A DNA stretch of 64,000 bases from Atopobiaceae bacterium (GCA_902834555.1 CADFJN010000004.1:84244-148243); one strand, 5' to 3'; shown: positions 47,313 to 56,636, numbered from the stretch's first letter. Program-made: numbers and translations. Notes: generated by a model not told the origin, from the sequence alone.

Positions 47313-48323
47313 ATGGCAGGGATGGAAGGTCTTCTCGCCAAGCTGGACGCATCCTCCTACGACGCCTGCGGGCTCTGCCCGCGCCGCTGTGGTGCCGCGC
47401 GCTCCCAGGGCAAGGCCGGTGTCTGCGGCGCCACCTCCACCCCGCGCGTCGCAAAGGCCGCGCTCCACTTCTGGGAGGAGCCGCCCATCTCGGGTGAGGC
47501 AGGCTCCGGCGCCATCTTTTTCACGGGCTGCCCGCTGCGCTGCCGCTTTTGCCAGAACCACCAGATCTCCCAGGAGGGCTTTGGCCTTGCCGTCTCCACC
47601 TCGCGCATCGCCGAGATGATGCTCGAGCTTCAGTCACAGGGCGCCCTCAACATCAACCTCGTGACGCCCCTGCACTTTGCGCCCACGGTGCGCGAGGCGG
47701 TGCTTCTCGCACGCGAGAACGGCCTTGCCATCCCCACGGTCTGCAACACCTCCGGCTACGAGCTGCCCGAGGTCGTCCGCGCAATGTCCGACGTCATCGA
47801 CATCTGGCTCACCGACTTCAAGTACGCAAGCCCCGCGCTTGCGGGCTCGCTCTCGGCTGCGCGCGACTACCCCAGCGTTGCCGCGGCGGCGCTGGTTGAG
47901 ATGGTCTCCTCCGTAGACGCGGCCGGCGGCCGACTGGTGGGGGAGGACGGCGCGATGAAGCGCGGCGTCATCGTGCGACACCTGGTGCTTCCCGGACACG
48001 TGGACGACTCCTGCGCGGTCCTCGACCGCGTGTGGGAGACCTGCGGCAACGCGGCGGACCTTTCGGTCATGAACCAGTACACGCCCAACGACACCTGCCG
48101 CAAGGCCGGCGGCGACCTTGCGCGCGCGGTGACGGACGAGGAGTACGAGATTGTCCTCTGCCACGCGGATGACCTCGGCTTCGAGAACCTATGGTGGCAG
48201 GAGGGTGGCACCGTCTCGGAGAGCTTCGTGCCCGCCTTCGACGCCACAGGTGTCGAGGGTCCGGAGCTTCCCCGCACCCAGGTAGCGGCACCATCGCTGC
48301 CCAGCGGTCGCAAAGGGGTATAG
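47313..48323 (+). CDS. PflX-type radical SAM protein
   Basis: A 336-residue radical SAM protein. The N-terminal Cys segment CGLCPRRCGAARSQGKAGVCG and EEPPISGEAGSGAIFFTGCPLRCRFCQNHQIS, with the CxxxCxxC cluster site, match COG1313 (PflX, related to pyruvate formate-lyase activating enzymes). The substrate is unknown. NLVTPLHF and RHLVLPGHVDDS are also typical. The start is the ATG at 47313; a second ATG three codons later is possible. It follows tRNA-Ala by 70 bp. Confidence 0.85.
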   Translation: MAGMEGLLAKLDASSYDACGLCPRRCGAARSQGKAGVCGATSTPRVAKAALHFWEEPPISGEAGSGAIFFTGCPLRCRFCQNHQISQEGFGLAVSTSRIAEMMLELQSQGALNINLVTPLHFAPTVREAVLLARENGLAIPTVCNTSGYELPEVVRAMSDVIDIWLTDFKYASPALAGSLSAARDYPSVAAAALVEMVSSVDAAGGRLVGEDGAMKRGVIVRHLVLPGHVDDSCAVLDRVWETCGNAADLSVMNQYTPNDTCRKAGGDLARAVTDEEYEIVLCHADDLGFENLWWQEGGTVSESFVPAFDATGVEGPELPRTQVAAPSLPSGRKGV

Positions 48324-48376
48324 ACTCACATCTGTAGGCAATCGCGCGCCTGCCGCGCGCCCACCATGGAGGTTCC

Positions 48377-48688
48377 ATGCCAGAGAACACGCCCCTCTCC
48401 GACGAGGAGAGGTCAGAGCTCGAGAAGCTTCGTGCCGAGAAGGCCGCCCGCGACAAGGCCCAGGAGGCTGCCCGTGAGCGCGCTGAGCTCGAGCGCCTGA
48501 AGGCAGAGAAGGCCGCAAGCGAGAAGGACGCCGCCGAGCAGCGGCGCATTGCCGAGGCGCGCGAGAAGGGCCGCCAGCTCATGGAGCCCGATGACGATGA
48601 CCTGCGCATGTCCAAGGGCCAGAAGATCGTCATCGCGGTCATAGTCGTCGTGGCGGTGGTGTGGTTTCTCGCCATGGCGCTCGGGTAA
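48377..48688 (+). CDS. Small coiled-coil protein with C-terminal membrane anchor
   Basis: A 103-residue protein. Residues 7-65 are a charged coiled coil (repeats of RAELERLKAEKAA type), DDDDLRMSKGQ follows, and one hydrophobic span (IVIAVIVVVAVVWFLAMAL) ends the chain. The layout resembles a miniature of the 471-residue coiled-coil protein at 30596-32011. I do not recognise the family. The ATG at 48377 follows GGAGG. pncB starts 74 bases downstream. Confidence 0.72.
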   Translation: MPENTPLSDEERSELEKLRAEKAARDKAQEAARERAELERLKAEKAASEKDAAEQRRIAEAREKGRQLMEPDDDDLRMSKGQKIVIAVIVVVAVVWFLAMALG

Positions 48689-48762
48689 GGCATACTGCAG
48701 ACAGTGCCCGGTGCGGGGCGAGGTCTCGCGGCGGGCGCCTCAACACAGGAGGAAGTATCACC

Positions 48763-50256
48763 ATGTCGCTCACGGACCGCACCAAGCCAACCGACGTCTC
48801 GCTCAACACCGACCTCTACGAGCTCACGATGGCCCAGGGATTCTGGGAGTCGGGCCTTGTGGACACGCAGGCGACGTTTAACGCCTTCTTCCGCGAGAAC
48901 CCCTTTGGCGGCGGCTACGCGGTGGCCTGCGGCATGGGCCAGATTCCCGACCTGGTAGAGAACTTCGTCTTCGACGACGAGGAAATCGATTACCTGGCCA
49001 GCATCCCAGCACCCGGCGGCGGCTCGATGTTCAAACCCGCATTCCTCGAGTATCTCCGCAACCACCACCTTGACCTTACGATTCACGCCGTGCCCGAGGG
49101 CGACGTGGTCTTCCCGCGCGAGCCCATGGTTCGAGTCCAAGGTCCACTCATCGACTGCCAGCTCATCGAGACTGCCCTGCTCAACCTCGTGAACTTCCAG
49201 ACGCTCGTGGCAACCAAGACCTCGCGCGTGGTCCGCGCGGCCGAGGGACATCCCGTGTCCGACTTTGGCCTGAGGCGCGCCCAGGGTCCCGACGGCGGCC
49301 TCGCCGTTGCTCGCGCATCCTATATCGCCGGTGCAAGCTCCACCTCCAACTTGCTGGCGGGCAAGATATACGGCATCCCCGTCTTTGGCACGCACGCGCA
49401 CTCCTGGGTCATGGCGTTCCCCACCGAGCTCGATGCATTCCGCGCCTTCGCAAAGTCGAGCCCCAAGAACTGCGTGTTGCTTCTCGACACCTACGACGTC
49501 CATCAGGGCATCAAGAACGCAATCACGGTCGCCAAGGAGATGGAGGCTGCGGGCGAGCGTCTGGCGGCAATCCGCATCGACTCGGGCGACCTGGCAAAGC
49601 TCACCAAGGAGACCCGCAAGGCCTTCGACGACGCAGGCCTGCCCTACGTCAAGATCTCTGCCTCGAACGACCTGGACGAGTACACCATCCAGTCGCTCTA
49701 CGCCCAGGGCGCGCCCATCGACTCGTTTGGCGTGGGCACCAAGCTCGCCACCTGCGATCCCCAGCCTTCGCTTGGCGGCGTCTACAAGCTCTCTGCCGTA
49801 CGCGACTCGGCTGACGCCCCTTGGAACCCCGTGATCAAGCTCTCCGAGCAGGCCTACAAGCGCACCATCCCGGGCGTCCAGCATGTCCTGCGCTTCCTGG
49901 ACGACGACCACTGCCCCGTGGGCGACATGATCCTCGACGACTCCTACACGCGCGGGGATGCTGCGGCGGCCACGAGCATGGAGGACATCCTCGATCCCTT
50001 CTCGTCCTACGGCCTCTCCGGCACCCCTCGCGAGCTCCTCACCTGCTACGTTGAGCACGGCAAGCGCGTGGGCGAGCCGGTCGACATCGAGGAGTCCCGT
50101 TCGCGCTGCCACAACGCGCTTATGCACCTCGATCCGGCAATCACCCGCTTCCTCAACCCGCAGGCCTACCCCGTGGGCCTGGAGCAGGGCCTTGCCGCGC
50201 TTCGTCGCGACCTTGCGGCGGAGGAGCGCAGCGGCTCATCTCGCGTGAGGCGCTAA
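48763..50256 (+). CDS. pncB: Nicotinate phosphoribosyltransferase
   Basis: The enzyme makes nicotinate mononucleotide for NAD salvage. The N-terminus NTDLYELTMAQGFWESG, the segment FGLRRAQGPDGG, the phosphorylated-His region GTHAHSWVMAFPTE, and RIDSGDLAKLTKETRKAFDDAG are all family features. The 497-residue length is right. The ATG at 48763 follows GGAGGAAG; the frame extends upstream without a ribosome site. Confidence 0.95.
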   Translation: MSLTDRTKPTDVSLNTDLYELTMAQGFWESGLVDTQATFNAFFRENPFGGGYAVACGMGQIPDLVENFVFDDEEIDYLASIPAPGGGSMFKPAFLEYLRNHHLDLTIHAVPEGDVVFPREPMVRVQGPLIDCQLIETALLNLVNFQTLVATKTSRVVRAAEGHPVSDFGLRRAQGPDGGLAVARASYIAGASSTSNLLAGKIYGIPVFGTHAHSWVMAFPTELDAFRAFAKSSPKNCVLLLDTYDVHQGIKNAITVAKEMEAAGERLAAIRIDSGDLAKLTKETRKAFDDAGLPYVKISASNDLDEYTIQSLYAQGAPIDSFGVGTKLATCDPQPSLGGVYKLSAVRDSADAPWNPVIKLSEQAYKRTIPGVQHVLRFLDDDHCPVGDMILDDSYTRGDAAAATSMEDILDPFSSYGLSGTPRELLTCYVEHGKRVGEPVDIEESRSRCHNALMHLDPAITRFLNPQAYPVGLEQGLAALRRDLAAEERSGSSRVRR

Positions 50257-50293
50257 CACGTCAGCGTCCCACCTCGGCGTCTGCCAACGCCTC

Positions 50294-50302
50294 TGCTACA
50301 CT
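50294..50302 (+). promoter_or_regulatory. Predicted extended -10 box of argS
   Basis: TG-C-TACACT lies about 55 bases before the argS start in the short gap after pncB. No strong -35 was found. Confidence 0.35.
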
Positions 50303-50357
50303 GCTGCACACGGGAGCGCGCCAGGGGGCGCGCGGGTATCACGGAAGGACGGGGCAC

Positions 50358-52202
50358 ATGCCCGAGAAGATTGAGGAGCTCGTCAGGAAGGCCGTCGCGG
50401 ACGCACAGGAGGCGGGAGACCTGCCTGCCTTCGAGGTTGGGGATCTTGGCCTCGAGCGCCCCGCAGACGCCGACAACGGTGACTGGACCACCACGCTCGC
50501 CCTGCGCTCCGCTCGTCTCGCCCACATGGCGCCCCGCGCTATCGCCCAGGCAATCGTGAATCACATGCAGAAGGACCCCGGCATCTCCAAGGTCGAGGTC
50601 GCCGGTCCCGGCTTTGTGAATTTCTATCTCTCTGCCGCTGCCAACAACGAGGTCTTCCGCACGGTGCGCGAGCAGGGCCATGACTTTGGGCGCTCCAACA
50701 TTGGCGCCGGCGAGAAGGTCCAGGTCGAGTTTGTCTCGGCCAACCCCGTGGGGCCGCTCCACATTGGTCACGGCCGCTGGGCCGCCCTTGGCGATTCGCT
50801 CTGCCGCGTGATGGAACACGCCGGCTATAACGTGGAGCGCGAGTACTACATCAACGACCACGGCAGCCAGATGGACGTCTTTGGCAACTCCGTCGCCGAG
50901 CGCTACCTGCAGCTCGCCCAGGTGGTCTCCGAGCGAGGCTGCTCGCTCGACGAGGCAGTGCAGGTGCTTCTCGACGACCGCAAGGCCTTTGTGGGAGACG
51001 AGGAGGACGCGCACCCCGAGCTTCATCCCTACATGGACTCCTTCAACACGAACCTGGGCGGCAACGCCTACGGCGGCGACTACATCATCGACGTCGCCCG
51101 CCACTTCATGGATACAGATGGCATCCGCTGGGTCGACGCGGATCCCCAGCAGCGCATGCTCGAGTTCCGCGAGCGCGGCTACAAGCTTATGCTCGAGTCC
51201 ATAAAGAGCACGCTTGACGAGTCCCGCTGCCGCTTTGACGTGTGGTTCTCCGAGCGTTCCCTCTACGAGAAGAACGAGGACGGCACCTCGGCAGTCGATC
51301 GCGCCCTCGCACGTCTGGACGAGATGGGCTACCTCTATCGCGACGAGGACGGTGCCCTGTGGTTCCGCTCCACCGCGCTTGGTGACGACAAGGACCGCGT
51401 GCTCATCAAGACCAACGGCGAGTACACCTACTTTGCCTCCGACGTGGCGTACCACTGGAACAAGTTCCAGCGCGTAGACCACGTGATCGACATCTGGGGT
51501 GCCGACCACCACGGCTACATCCAGCGCGTTGACTCCGCCTGCGCGGCGCTTGGCTACCCCGGCAAGCTGGAGGTCCTTCTCGGGCAGCTCGTGAATCTGC
51601 TGCGCGACGGCGTGCCGGTGCGCATGTCCAAGCGCAAGGGCACCATGATTCCCTTCAAGGAGCTCATGGACGAGGTCGGCGTTGACGCCACGCGCTACAC
51701 GCTCATCTCCAAGTCGAGCAACCAGATGATCGACTTCGACATCGAGAAGGTAAAGAAGCAGGACAACACCAACCCCGTCTACTACGTGCAGTACGCGCAT
51801 GCGCGCATCTGCTCGATCCTGCGCAAAGGCGCAGGCGTGACGGCCGAGGAGGCCGAGAAGCTCGGCATGGACGAGGTAGCCAGGCGCGCGGTGGGCGAGG
51901 ATTACGACCTCTCTCTGCTCACCGATTCCACCGAGGCGACGCTTGCCCGCAAGCTCTCTGAGTTCCCGGCGCTGGTGGAGGGCTGCGCGCGCGACCGCGC
52001 CCCCTTCCGCCTCACGCACTATGCCGAGGAGCTGGCAGGCGACTTCCACTCCTTTTACACCGTGTGCCAGGTGCTGCCCAGCAAGGGACGCCCGGTGGAC
52101 GAGAGCCTTTCCAAGGCGCGTCTCGCCGCCGTGGACGCCACGCGCAGGGTGCTCGCCCTTACGCTCGAGTTCTGCGGGGTCCATGCGCCGCAGAGCATGT
52201 AG
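50358..52202 (+). CDS. argS: Arginyl-tRNA synthetase
   Basis: A class I synthetase charging tRNA-Arg. SANPVGPLHIGHGRWAALGD holds the HIGH motif, RMSKRKGTMIPF the KMSKS-type loop, and YVQYAHARICSIL begins the anticodon-binding helical domain. The N-terminal Add-1 domain is present, and the 614-residue length is slightly long for the family. The ATG at 50358 follows a GGAAGGA ribosome site. A run of six T directly after the stop, behind CTGCGG/CCGCAG, may serve as a weak terminator. Confidence 0.96.
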   Translation: MPEKIEELVRKAVADAQEAGDLPAFEVGDLGLERPADADNGDWTTTLALRSARLAHMAPRAIAQAIVNHMQKDPGISKVEVAGPGFVNFYLSAAANNEVFRTVREQGHDFGRSNIGAGEKVQVEFVSANPVGPLHIGHGRWAALGDSLCRVMEHAGYNVEREYYINDHGSQMDVFGNSVAERYLQLAQVVSERGCSLDEAVQVLLDDRKAFVGDEEDAHPELHPYMDSFNTNLGGNAYGGDYIIDVARHFMDTDGIRWVDADPQQRMLEFRERGYKLMLESIKSTLDESRCRFDVWFSERSLYEKNEDGTSAVDRALARLDEMGYLYRDEDGALWFRSTALGDDKDRVLIKTNGEYTYFASDVAYHWNKFQRVDHVIDIWGADHHGYIQRVDSACAALGYPGKLEVLLGQLVNLLRDGVPVRMSKRKGTMIPFKELMDEVGVDATRYTLISKSSNQMIDFDIEKVKKQDNTNPVYYVQYAHARICSILRKGAGVTAEEAEKLGMDEVARRAVGEDYDLSLLTDSTEATLARKLSEFPALVEGCARDRAPFRLTHYAEELAGDFHSFYTVCQVLPSKGRPVDESLSKARLAAVDATRRVLALTLEFCGVHAPQSM

Positions 52203-52264
52203 CTTTTTTCGCCCCGTCCCCCTTTCGTGCTGGCGTCACAGCGGCAAAAAGCAAGGATATGCAG

Positions 52265-52293
52265 TTGTTTCGGCGATTTACACCAACTAAGAT
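52265..52293 (+). promoter_or_regulatory. Predicted promoter of the MarR-like regulator
   Basis: TTGTTT (52265-52270) and TAAGAT (52288-52293) are spaced by 17 bases, about 100 bases before the GTG start. Confidence 0.45.
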
Positions 52294-52391
52294 ATAAAGA
52301 GGGCCGCGGGTTAGCAACGGGTGCGCGGTGCATCTGGTACTACTACGTCGTCCCATTCGTCGGGGTGCGGCTAGAGACAGAGGTGGGGCTC

Positions 52392-53078
52392 GTGGACTTG
52401 CGCGAGTATATGTCAGTACGCAGAGCGTACAACCTCGTGCGTCAGTCACAGCCTGCGCGTGACAGACTCACGTTCGAGGAGTTCGCGGTTCTCTGCCGCC
52501 TTCAGGTGGCAGGGGAGCCCATGAAGACTTCTGCCATCGCCGAGTACCAGGGCGCGCTGCGGCCCACCATGACGCATCGGACGAACCACCTGGCCGATCT
52601 TGGGTATATCTCTCGCGGCGAGGGGGGCGTGGACCGCCGTAACGTCGTGTGCATCATCACGCCAGAGGGAAGCAGCTGTGTTGACAGGCTTTCCGAGCTT
52701 ACCTGCAAGGAGATTTTGCCTGGCCAGCCGCTCTCTCGCACGCTGCCCGAGCGCATTGTCAAGTACGTTGACGCCATGGGTTCGGTCTTTGCCAAGGCGG
52801 GAGACCTCGTGCTTCTCGCCATGTATGCCGAGGACGCGCAACCGGTCACGGTCACAAGGCTCGTCGAGTCGCTGGGGCTCCTGCAGCCTACGGTTTCCAT
52901 GTCCGTCTCGTCCCTTGTGCTGGAAGGGCTTGTCGAGCGCGGGCCGTCTCGGGCGTCTGGCCTTGTGCTTACGCCTCAAGGCGGCAGGCATGCGGCACTC
53001 CTTGCCGCTCGCATTGCAGAGGTTGTAGTCAAGCGCCGTCCCAGGAACCAGAAGTCTGAGGGACAGACGGAAGAGTAG
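52392..53078 (+). CDS. MarR-like winged-helix regulator with two HTH-like segments
   Basis: A 228-residue protein. The first winged helix is around FEEFAVLCRLQVAGEPMKTSAIAEYQGALRPTMTHRTNHLADLGYISRGEGGVDRR, broken here by natural family spacing. A second similar half around VTVTRLVESLGLLQPTVSMSVSSLVLEGLVERG suggests an internal duplication. The target and ligand are unknown. GTG at 52392 is taken because AGAGG lies eight bases upstream; other in-frame starts exist at 52383 and 52410. It precedes rho but a 297-bp gap with its own promoter separates them. Confidence 0.75.
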   Translation: MDLREYMSVRRAYNLVRQSQPARDRLTFEEFAVLCRLQVAGEPMKTSAIAEYQGALRPTMTHRTNHLADLGYISRGEGGVDRRNVVCIITPEGSSCVDRLSELTCKEILPGQPLSRTLPERIVKYVDAMGSVFAKAGDLVLLAMYAEDAQPVTVTRLVESLGLLQPTVSMSVSSLVLEGLVERGPSRASGLVLTPQGGRHAALLAARIAEVVVKRRPRNQKSEGQTEE

Positions 53079-53146
53079 TGCCGGGTGGGCGGTAGCGTTA
53101 CCTTGGGCTCGTTTTGTGGCCTCAACGTGCATGGTTGCGCATGTCG

Positions 53147-53155
53147 TGCTATAGT
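53147..53155 (+). promoter_or_regulatory. Predicted extended -10 promoter of rho
   Basis: TG-C-TATAGT gives a leader of about 215 bases before rho. Long untranslated leaders are usual for autoregulated rho genes. The remainder of the 53079-53375 gap shows no other clear element. Confidence 0.4.
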
Positions 53156-53375
53156 GACCCCAACGTGGCGTCCCATATGGCAGCCCCTGCTGTATGTATG
53201 CACGTCGCAACAAACCCCTCCTTGCATGTGATGGACGGTTCCTCCGTGGCCGTCTCGGAGCCGTGCCGAGGGGATTCACCGAGTAACACGGTCTCATCGA
53301 AGCCCATCAATCAATTATTTTGCACGACGGCTTGGCGCACCACGCGTCCCGCGTGAGAGTGAGAGGTAAAACAGC

Positions 53376-55586
53376 ATGACAGACGAGACGCCCGCGGATT
53401 CTATGGGTGCTACCCCGGCGGAGATTCCCGAGGAGGCGCCCAAGCCCAGGCGTCGCCGTCGCACCCGCGCAGAGATTGAGGCGGACAAGCTTGCCAAGGC
53501 AGCTGCCGCCGAGGCCGCGCTTGCGGATGGCAAACCAGCCGCGGAGGAGGCGCCCAAGCCCAGGCGCCGTCGGACGTCTAAGAAGAAGGACGAGGGCACT
53601 GGCACGGCACAGGGCGAGCTTCCTCTTGAGACCGCCTCTTCGGCTCCTGCGTCCGCGAAGTCTCCCGATGCCGTTCAGGAAGACGCCCCCAAGCCCAAGC
53701 GCCGCCGGCGTACTCGCGCCCAGATAGAGGCAGACGAGAAGGCAAAGGCGGAAGCGGCCGCAGGTGTCTCCAGCGCTTCCGCAAAACCGGGCTCGCCAGA
53801 AGCAGCGGGTCACGATGCGGAGGAGCAGCCTGCGCCAAAGCCCCGTCGTCGCCGTCGTACGCGTGCCCAGATCGAGGCGGACGAGCGTGCCAAGGCAGAG
53901 GCAGCCAAGAGCGAATCCGTCGCACCCGAGCACCAGGAGCCAACGCCCGCAGAGGCTCCCGAGCACGTCGATCGCGTTGAGCACGAACACCCGAGCTTCT
54001 CAGAGATGACGCGGCTTACGCAGGAGGCAACGCAGGCAAGCTCGGTGCCTGCCCCCATGCCCGCGGCAACGCTTTCCGAGGCAGATCACGCGGGCGAGCA
54101 GCAAAACCACTATCAGAGGCAAAATCGCGAGTACGGCCAGCGCTCAGAGCAGCAGGGTAGGCGTAGGCGCGTAAACTACAACAACTCCGGCAACAACCGC
54201 TTTAACAACGGCAGCGGAGAGGGAAACGGCTTCAACCGCCGTAATCAGCAGAACCACAAGCAGCATAACCGCCACAATGGCCAGCAGACCCAAACCCAGC
54301 CCTCGCTCACCCGTGACGAGCTGCAGGTCATGAAGGTGGCAGACCTTCGTGCCAAGGCAGCTGAGCTGGGCGTCGAGTACGTTGGGGTCCACAAGTCAGA
54401 CCTGGTCGAGGCCGTGTACCAGGCCGCAGCCGCCGCCGAGGGCTTCCACCCTGTGGATGGCATCCTTGAAATTGGCAACGCCGGCGCAGGCTGGATTCGT
54501 ACTGGCAACTACATGAAGGGCGACAACGACGCCTACGTGAGCCAGCAGTTCATTCGCAACTACTCGCTGCGTCCGGGTGATCGCGTCGAGGGGACGGTTG
54601 GTCCTGCTCGCACCAACACCAAGTACCCCGCCCAGTATCCGCCCCTCATCTCCATTGCTCACGTGAACGGTCGCGACCCCGAGTCGATGAAGAGCCGCCC
54701 GCGCTTCCGCGACCTTACCCCCATCTATCCCAACGAGCGCTTGGTCATGGAGTGCGGCAAGGACTCCATCACCGGTCGTGCTATCGATCTTGTCGCCCCC
54801 ATCGGCAAGGGCCAACGCGGCCTCATCGTGAGCCCGCCCAAGGCAGGAAAGACCACGGTACTCAAGAAGATCTGCCAGTCCATCGCCGCCAACAATCCCG
54901 AGGTGCACCTCGTCTGCCTGCTCGTGGACGAGCGCCCCGAGGAGGTCACGGACATGCAGCGCTCCATTCACGGCGAGGTTGTGGCGTCGACCTTCGACAT
55001 GCCGGCCGAGAACCACACTGCCGTGTCCGAGCTGGTCATCGAGCACGCAAAGAGGCTCGTCGAGCTTGGCGAGGACGTTGTGGTTGTGCTCGACTCCATC
55101 ACGCGCCTGGCCCGCGCGTACAATCTCGCGCAGCCTGCGAGCGGCCGCATCCTCTCTGGCGGCGTTGACTCTGCAGCGCTCTACCCGCCCAAGAAGTTCC
55201 TGGGCGCCGCTCGCAACATCGAGAACGGCGGCTCACTCACCATCATCGCCTCTGCGCTGGTAGACACCGGCTCCAAGATGGACGAGGTCATCTTCGAGGA
55301 GTTCAAGGGCACCGGCAACATGGAGCTTAAGCTTGACCGCGAGCTGGCCGACAAGCGCATCTTCCCCGCAATCGACCCGGTCTCTTCTGGCACGCGCAAC
55401 GAGGACCTGCTCCTGCCTGCCGAGCTCACGCCCTTCGTGTGGGGAATCCGCCGCGTGCTCGCCAACATGAACAACACCGAGCGCGCCGCCTCTGCGCTGG
55501 TCAAGGGCTTGAAGGCCACTAACTCCAACGAGGAGTTCCTCATCCGCTCGGCCAAGAAGGCTGCGCAGAGCGAGTATGTGATGTAA
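53376..55586 (+). CDS. rho: Transcription termination factor Rho with basic/Asn-Gln-rich N-terminal extension
   Basis: Rho is the hexameric RNA-dependent ATPase that ends transcription. Residues from about 325 are standard: the Rho N-terminal helix (LTRDELQVMKVADLRAKA), the RNA-binding fold (DGILEIGNAGAGWIRTGNYM), Walker A SPPKAGKTTVLKK (about 487), and VVVVLDSITRLARAYN. The first 320 residues are unusual. Four copies of an APKPRRRRRTRAQIEAD-type motif start at residues 21, 59, 104 and 153 (the second is shortened). An Asn/Gln/Arg-rich stretch then runs from about 245 to 310. Such disordered inserts are known in actinobacterial and some clostridial Rho proteins. The length of 736 compares with about 420 for E. 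coli. Confidence 0.95.
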   Translation: MTDETPADSMGATPAEIPEEAPKPRRRRRTRAEIEADKLAKAAAAEAALADGKPAAEEAPKPRRRRTSKKKDEGTGTAQGELPLETASSAPASAKSPDAVQEDAPKPKRRRRTRAQIEADEKAKAEAAAGVSSASAKPGSPEAAGHDAEEQPAPKPRRRRRTRAQIEADERAKAEAAKSESVAPEHQEPTPAEAPEHVDRVEHEHPSFSEMTRLTQEATQASSVPAPMPAATLSEADHAGEQQNHYQRQNREYGQRSEQQGRRRRVNYNNSGNNRFNNGSGEGNGFNRRNQQNHKQHNRHNGQQTQTQPSLTRDELQVMKVADLRAKAAELGVEYVGVHKSDLVEAVYQAAAAAEGFHPVDGILEIGNAGAGWIRTGNYMKGDNDAYVSQQFIRNYSLRPGDRVEGTVGPARTNTKYPAQYPPLISIAHVNGRDPESMKSRPRFRDLTPIYPNERLVMECGKDSITGRAIDLVAPIGKGQRGLIVSPPKAGKTTVLKKICQSIAANNPEVHLVCLLVDERPEEVTDMQRSIHGEVVASTFDMPAENHTAVSELVIEHAKRLVELGEDVVVVLDSITRLARAYNLAQPASGRILSGGVDSAALYPPKKFLGAARNIENGGSLTIIASALVDTGSKMDEVIFEEFKGTGNMELKLDRELADKRIFPAIDPVSSGTRNEDLLLPAELTPFVWGIRRVLANMNNTERAASALVKGLKATNSNEEFLIRSAKKAAQSEYVM

Positions 55587-55630
55587 GTCTCGGCACCGAG
55601 TGGCTATAACTCACGTGCCGTGAGGGCGTG

Positions 55631-55716
55631 TCGCCGGAGAGCCATTTTTAGCAGAGAATGCCGCTGGAACATGTCTTCCGGCGGCATTTTGTCGCCGGAG
55701 AAGCAGTTTTGGCGGC
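55631..55716. repeat. TCGCCGGAG-family repeats after rho (two units)
   Basis: Units begin at 55631 (TCGCCGGAGAGCCATTTTT) and 55692 (TCGCCGGAGAAGCAGTTTTG, ending GGCGGC). The inverted form CCGGCGGCATTTTG lies between them. Confidence 0.6.
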
Positions 55717-55729
55717 GTTTGCAACATAT

Positions 55730-55765
55730 GGCCCGCTCCGGCGGCATTTGGTGCCGGAGCGGGCC
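55730..55765. terminator. Strong hairpin between rho and the convergent SDR gene
   Basis: GGCCCGCTCCGGC pairs perfectly with GCCGGAGCGGGCC (13 bp) around GGCATTTGGT. There is no T-run on either side, so it may be a bidirectional or Rho-assisted terminator, or part of the surrounding repeat family. Confidence 0.5.
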
Positions 55766-55795
55766 GTGGTACTCCCGCCGCAGCGCGCCCCCGCC

Positions 55796-56581
55796 CTACT
55801 CGCCTGCGCGCGCTGTGAAGAGAAGGTCTTGGGCACGCATGACCCAGCTTGCGGGCAGAACCTTCGCCACGACGCTGGCCGCCAGCATGTCCGGCGAGGT
55901 CACACAGGTGGAGCGGCCCAGCACTGCCGCATGCAGCGCCTTTCTCACCACATCGGCGGGCTTCTCGTAGCCAATGGTGGTCATGCGACGCACCTCGCGA
56001 GCATCACCGGGGTTGGCGAGAAAACCCGTCTCCATGAACTTGGGGCACACGGCGCACACGTGAATGCCCACGGGTCCAAGCTCGTAGTCGAGGGTACGCG
56101 AAAGGTCCACCACAAAGCGTTTGGTGGCCGAGTAGGTCGAGAGGCCCGGTTGGGGGATGAGCCCCGCAATCGAGGCCATGTTCACCTCACGCGAGCCGGC
56201 AACCATGTGCGGAAGGCAGTGATAGGTGATCTCGACCACGGCAAGGCAGTTGAGGCGCACCATGTTGCCCTCGTCCTCCTCTGCAATCTGGCCAAAGTCG
56301 CCAAACTTGCCAAAGCCGGCGCTGTTCACAAGCCACTGCACTGTGGGGGCTTCCTCTTCCAGAGCGTCGCGCAGACACTCATAGGAGGAGCGCTTGGTGA
56401 GGTCGAGCGCAAACACGCGCACGGGCGTTGCAGTTTGCTCCGCGATCACCTCAAGCGCCTCGGCGTTTCTCGCTATGACCCATATCTGGTCGAGCGGACC
56501 GCCCGCCCCACGGTCGAGTTGGCGGACAAATTCGCGCCCAACCCCCGATGAAGCCCCCGTAACCACCGCAATGTTGGCCAT
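55796..56581 (-). CDS. Short-chain dehydrogenase/reductase
   Basis: A 261-residue classical SDR. The nucleotide-binding loop is TGASSGVG (residues 8-15), NSAG is at 86-89, the catalytic Ser is near 137 (NMASIAG), and Y150 and K154 form YSATK. The substrate is unknown; the closest general type is YqjQ/DltE-like oxidoreductase. The ATG at 56581 has GGGGAGGG just upstream. It is convergent with rho and divergent from the exported protein gene. Confidence 0.88.
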   Translation of the reverse strand: MANIAVVTGASSGVGREFVRQLDRGAGGPLDQIWVIARNAEALEVIAEQTATPVRVFALDLTKRSSYECLRDALEEEAPTVQWLVNSAGFGKFGDFGQIAEEDEGNMVRLNCLAVVEITYHCLPHMVAGSREVNMASIAGLIPQPGLSTYSATKRFVVDLSRTLDYELGPVGIHVCAVCPKFMETGFLANPGDAREVRRMTTIGYEKPADVVRKALHAAVLGRSTCVTSPDMLAASVVAKVLPASWVMRAQDLLFTARAGE

Positions 56582-56608
56582 TTTGCCCTCCCCGTAACAA
56601 TTCCCTGC

Positions 56609-56636
56609 TTGCATTTGGCGTGGTGAAAAGTATAGT
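56609..56636 (+). promoter_or_regulatory. Predicted promoter of the exported protein gene
   Basis: TTGCAT (56609-56614) and TATAGT (56631-56636) are spaced by 16 bases. The leader of about 170 bases contains GACAC-GTGA-GTGTC and CCGCCC-TCC-GGGCGG hairpins. Confidence 0.4.

Noticed and set aside
48067..50127. 686-codon ORF on the minus strand across pflX and pncB
   Set aside because: It spans the ends of three plus-strand genes and has low-complexity Ser/Arg ends, so it is not a gene.
50253..52184. 643-codon ORF on the minus strand opposite argS
   Set aside because: It is a shadow ORF with Val/His/Leu-rich antisense composition; argS on the plus strand is unambiguous.
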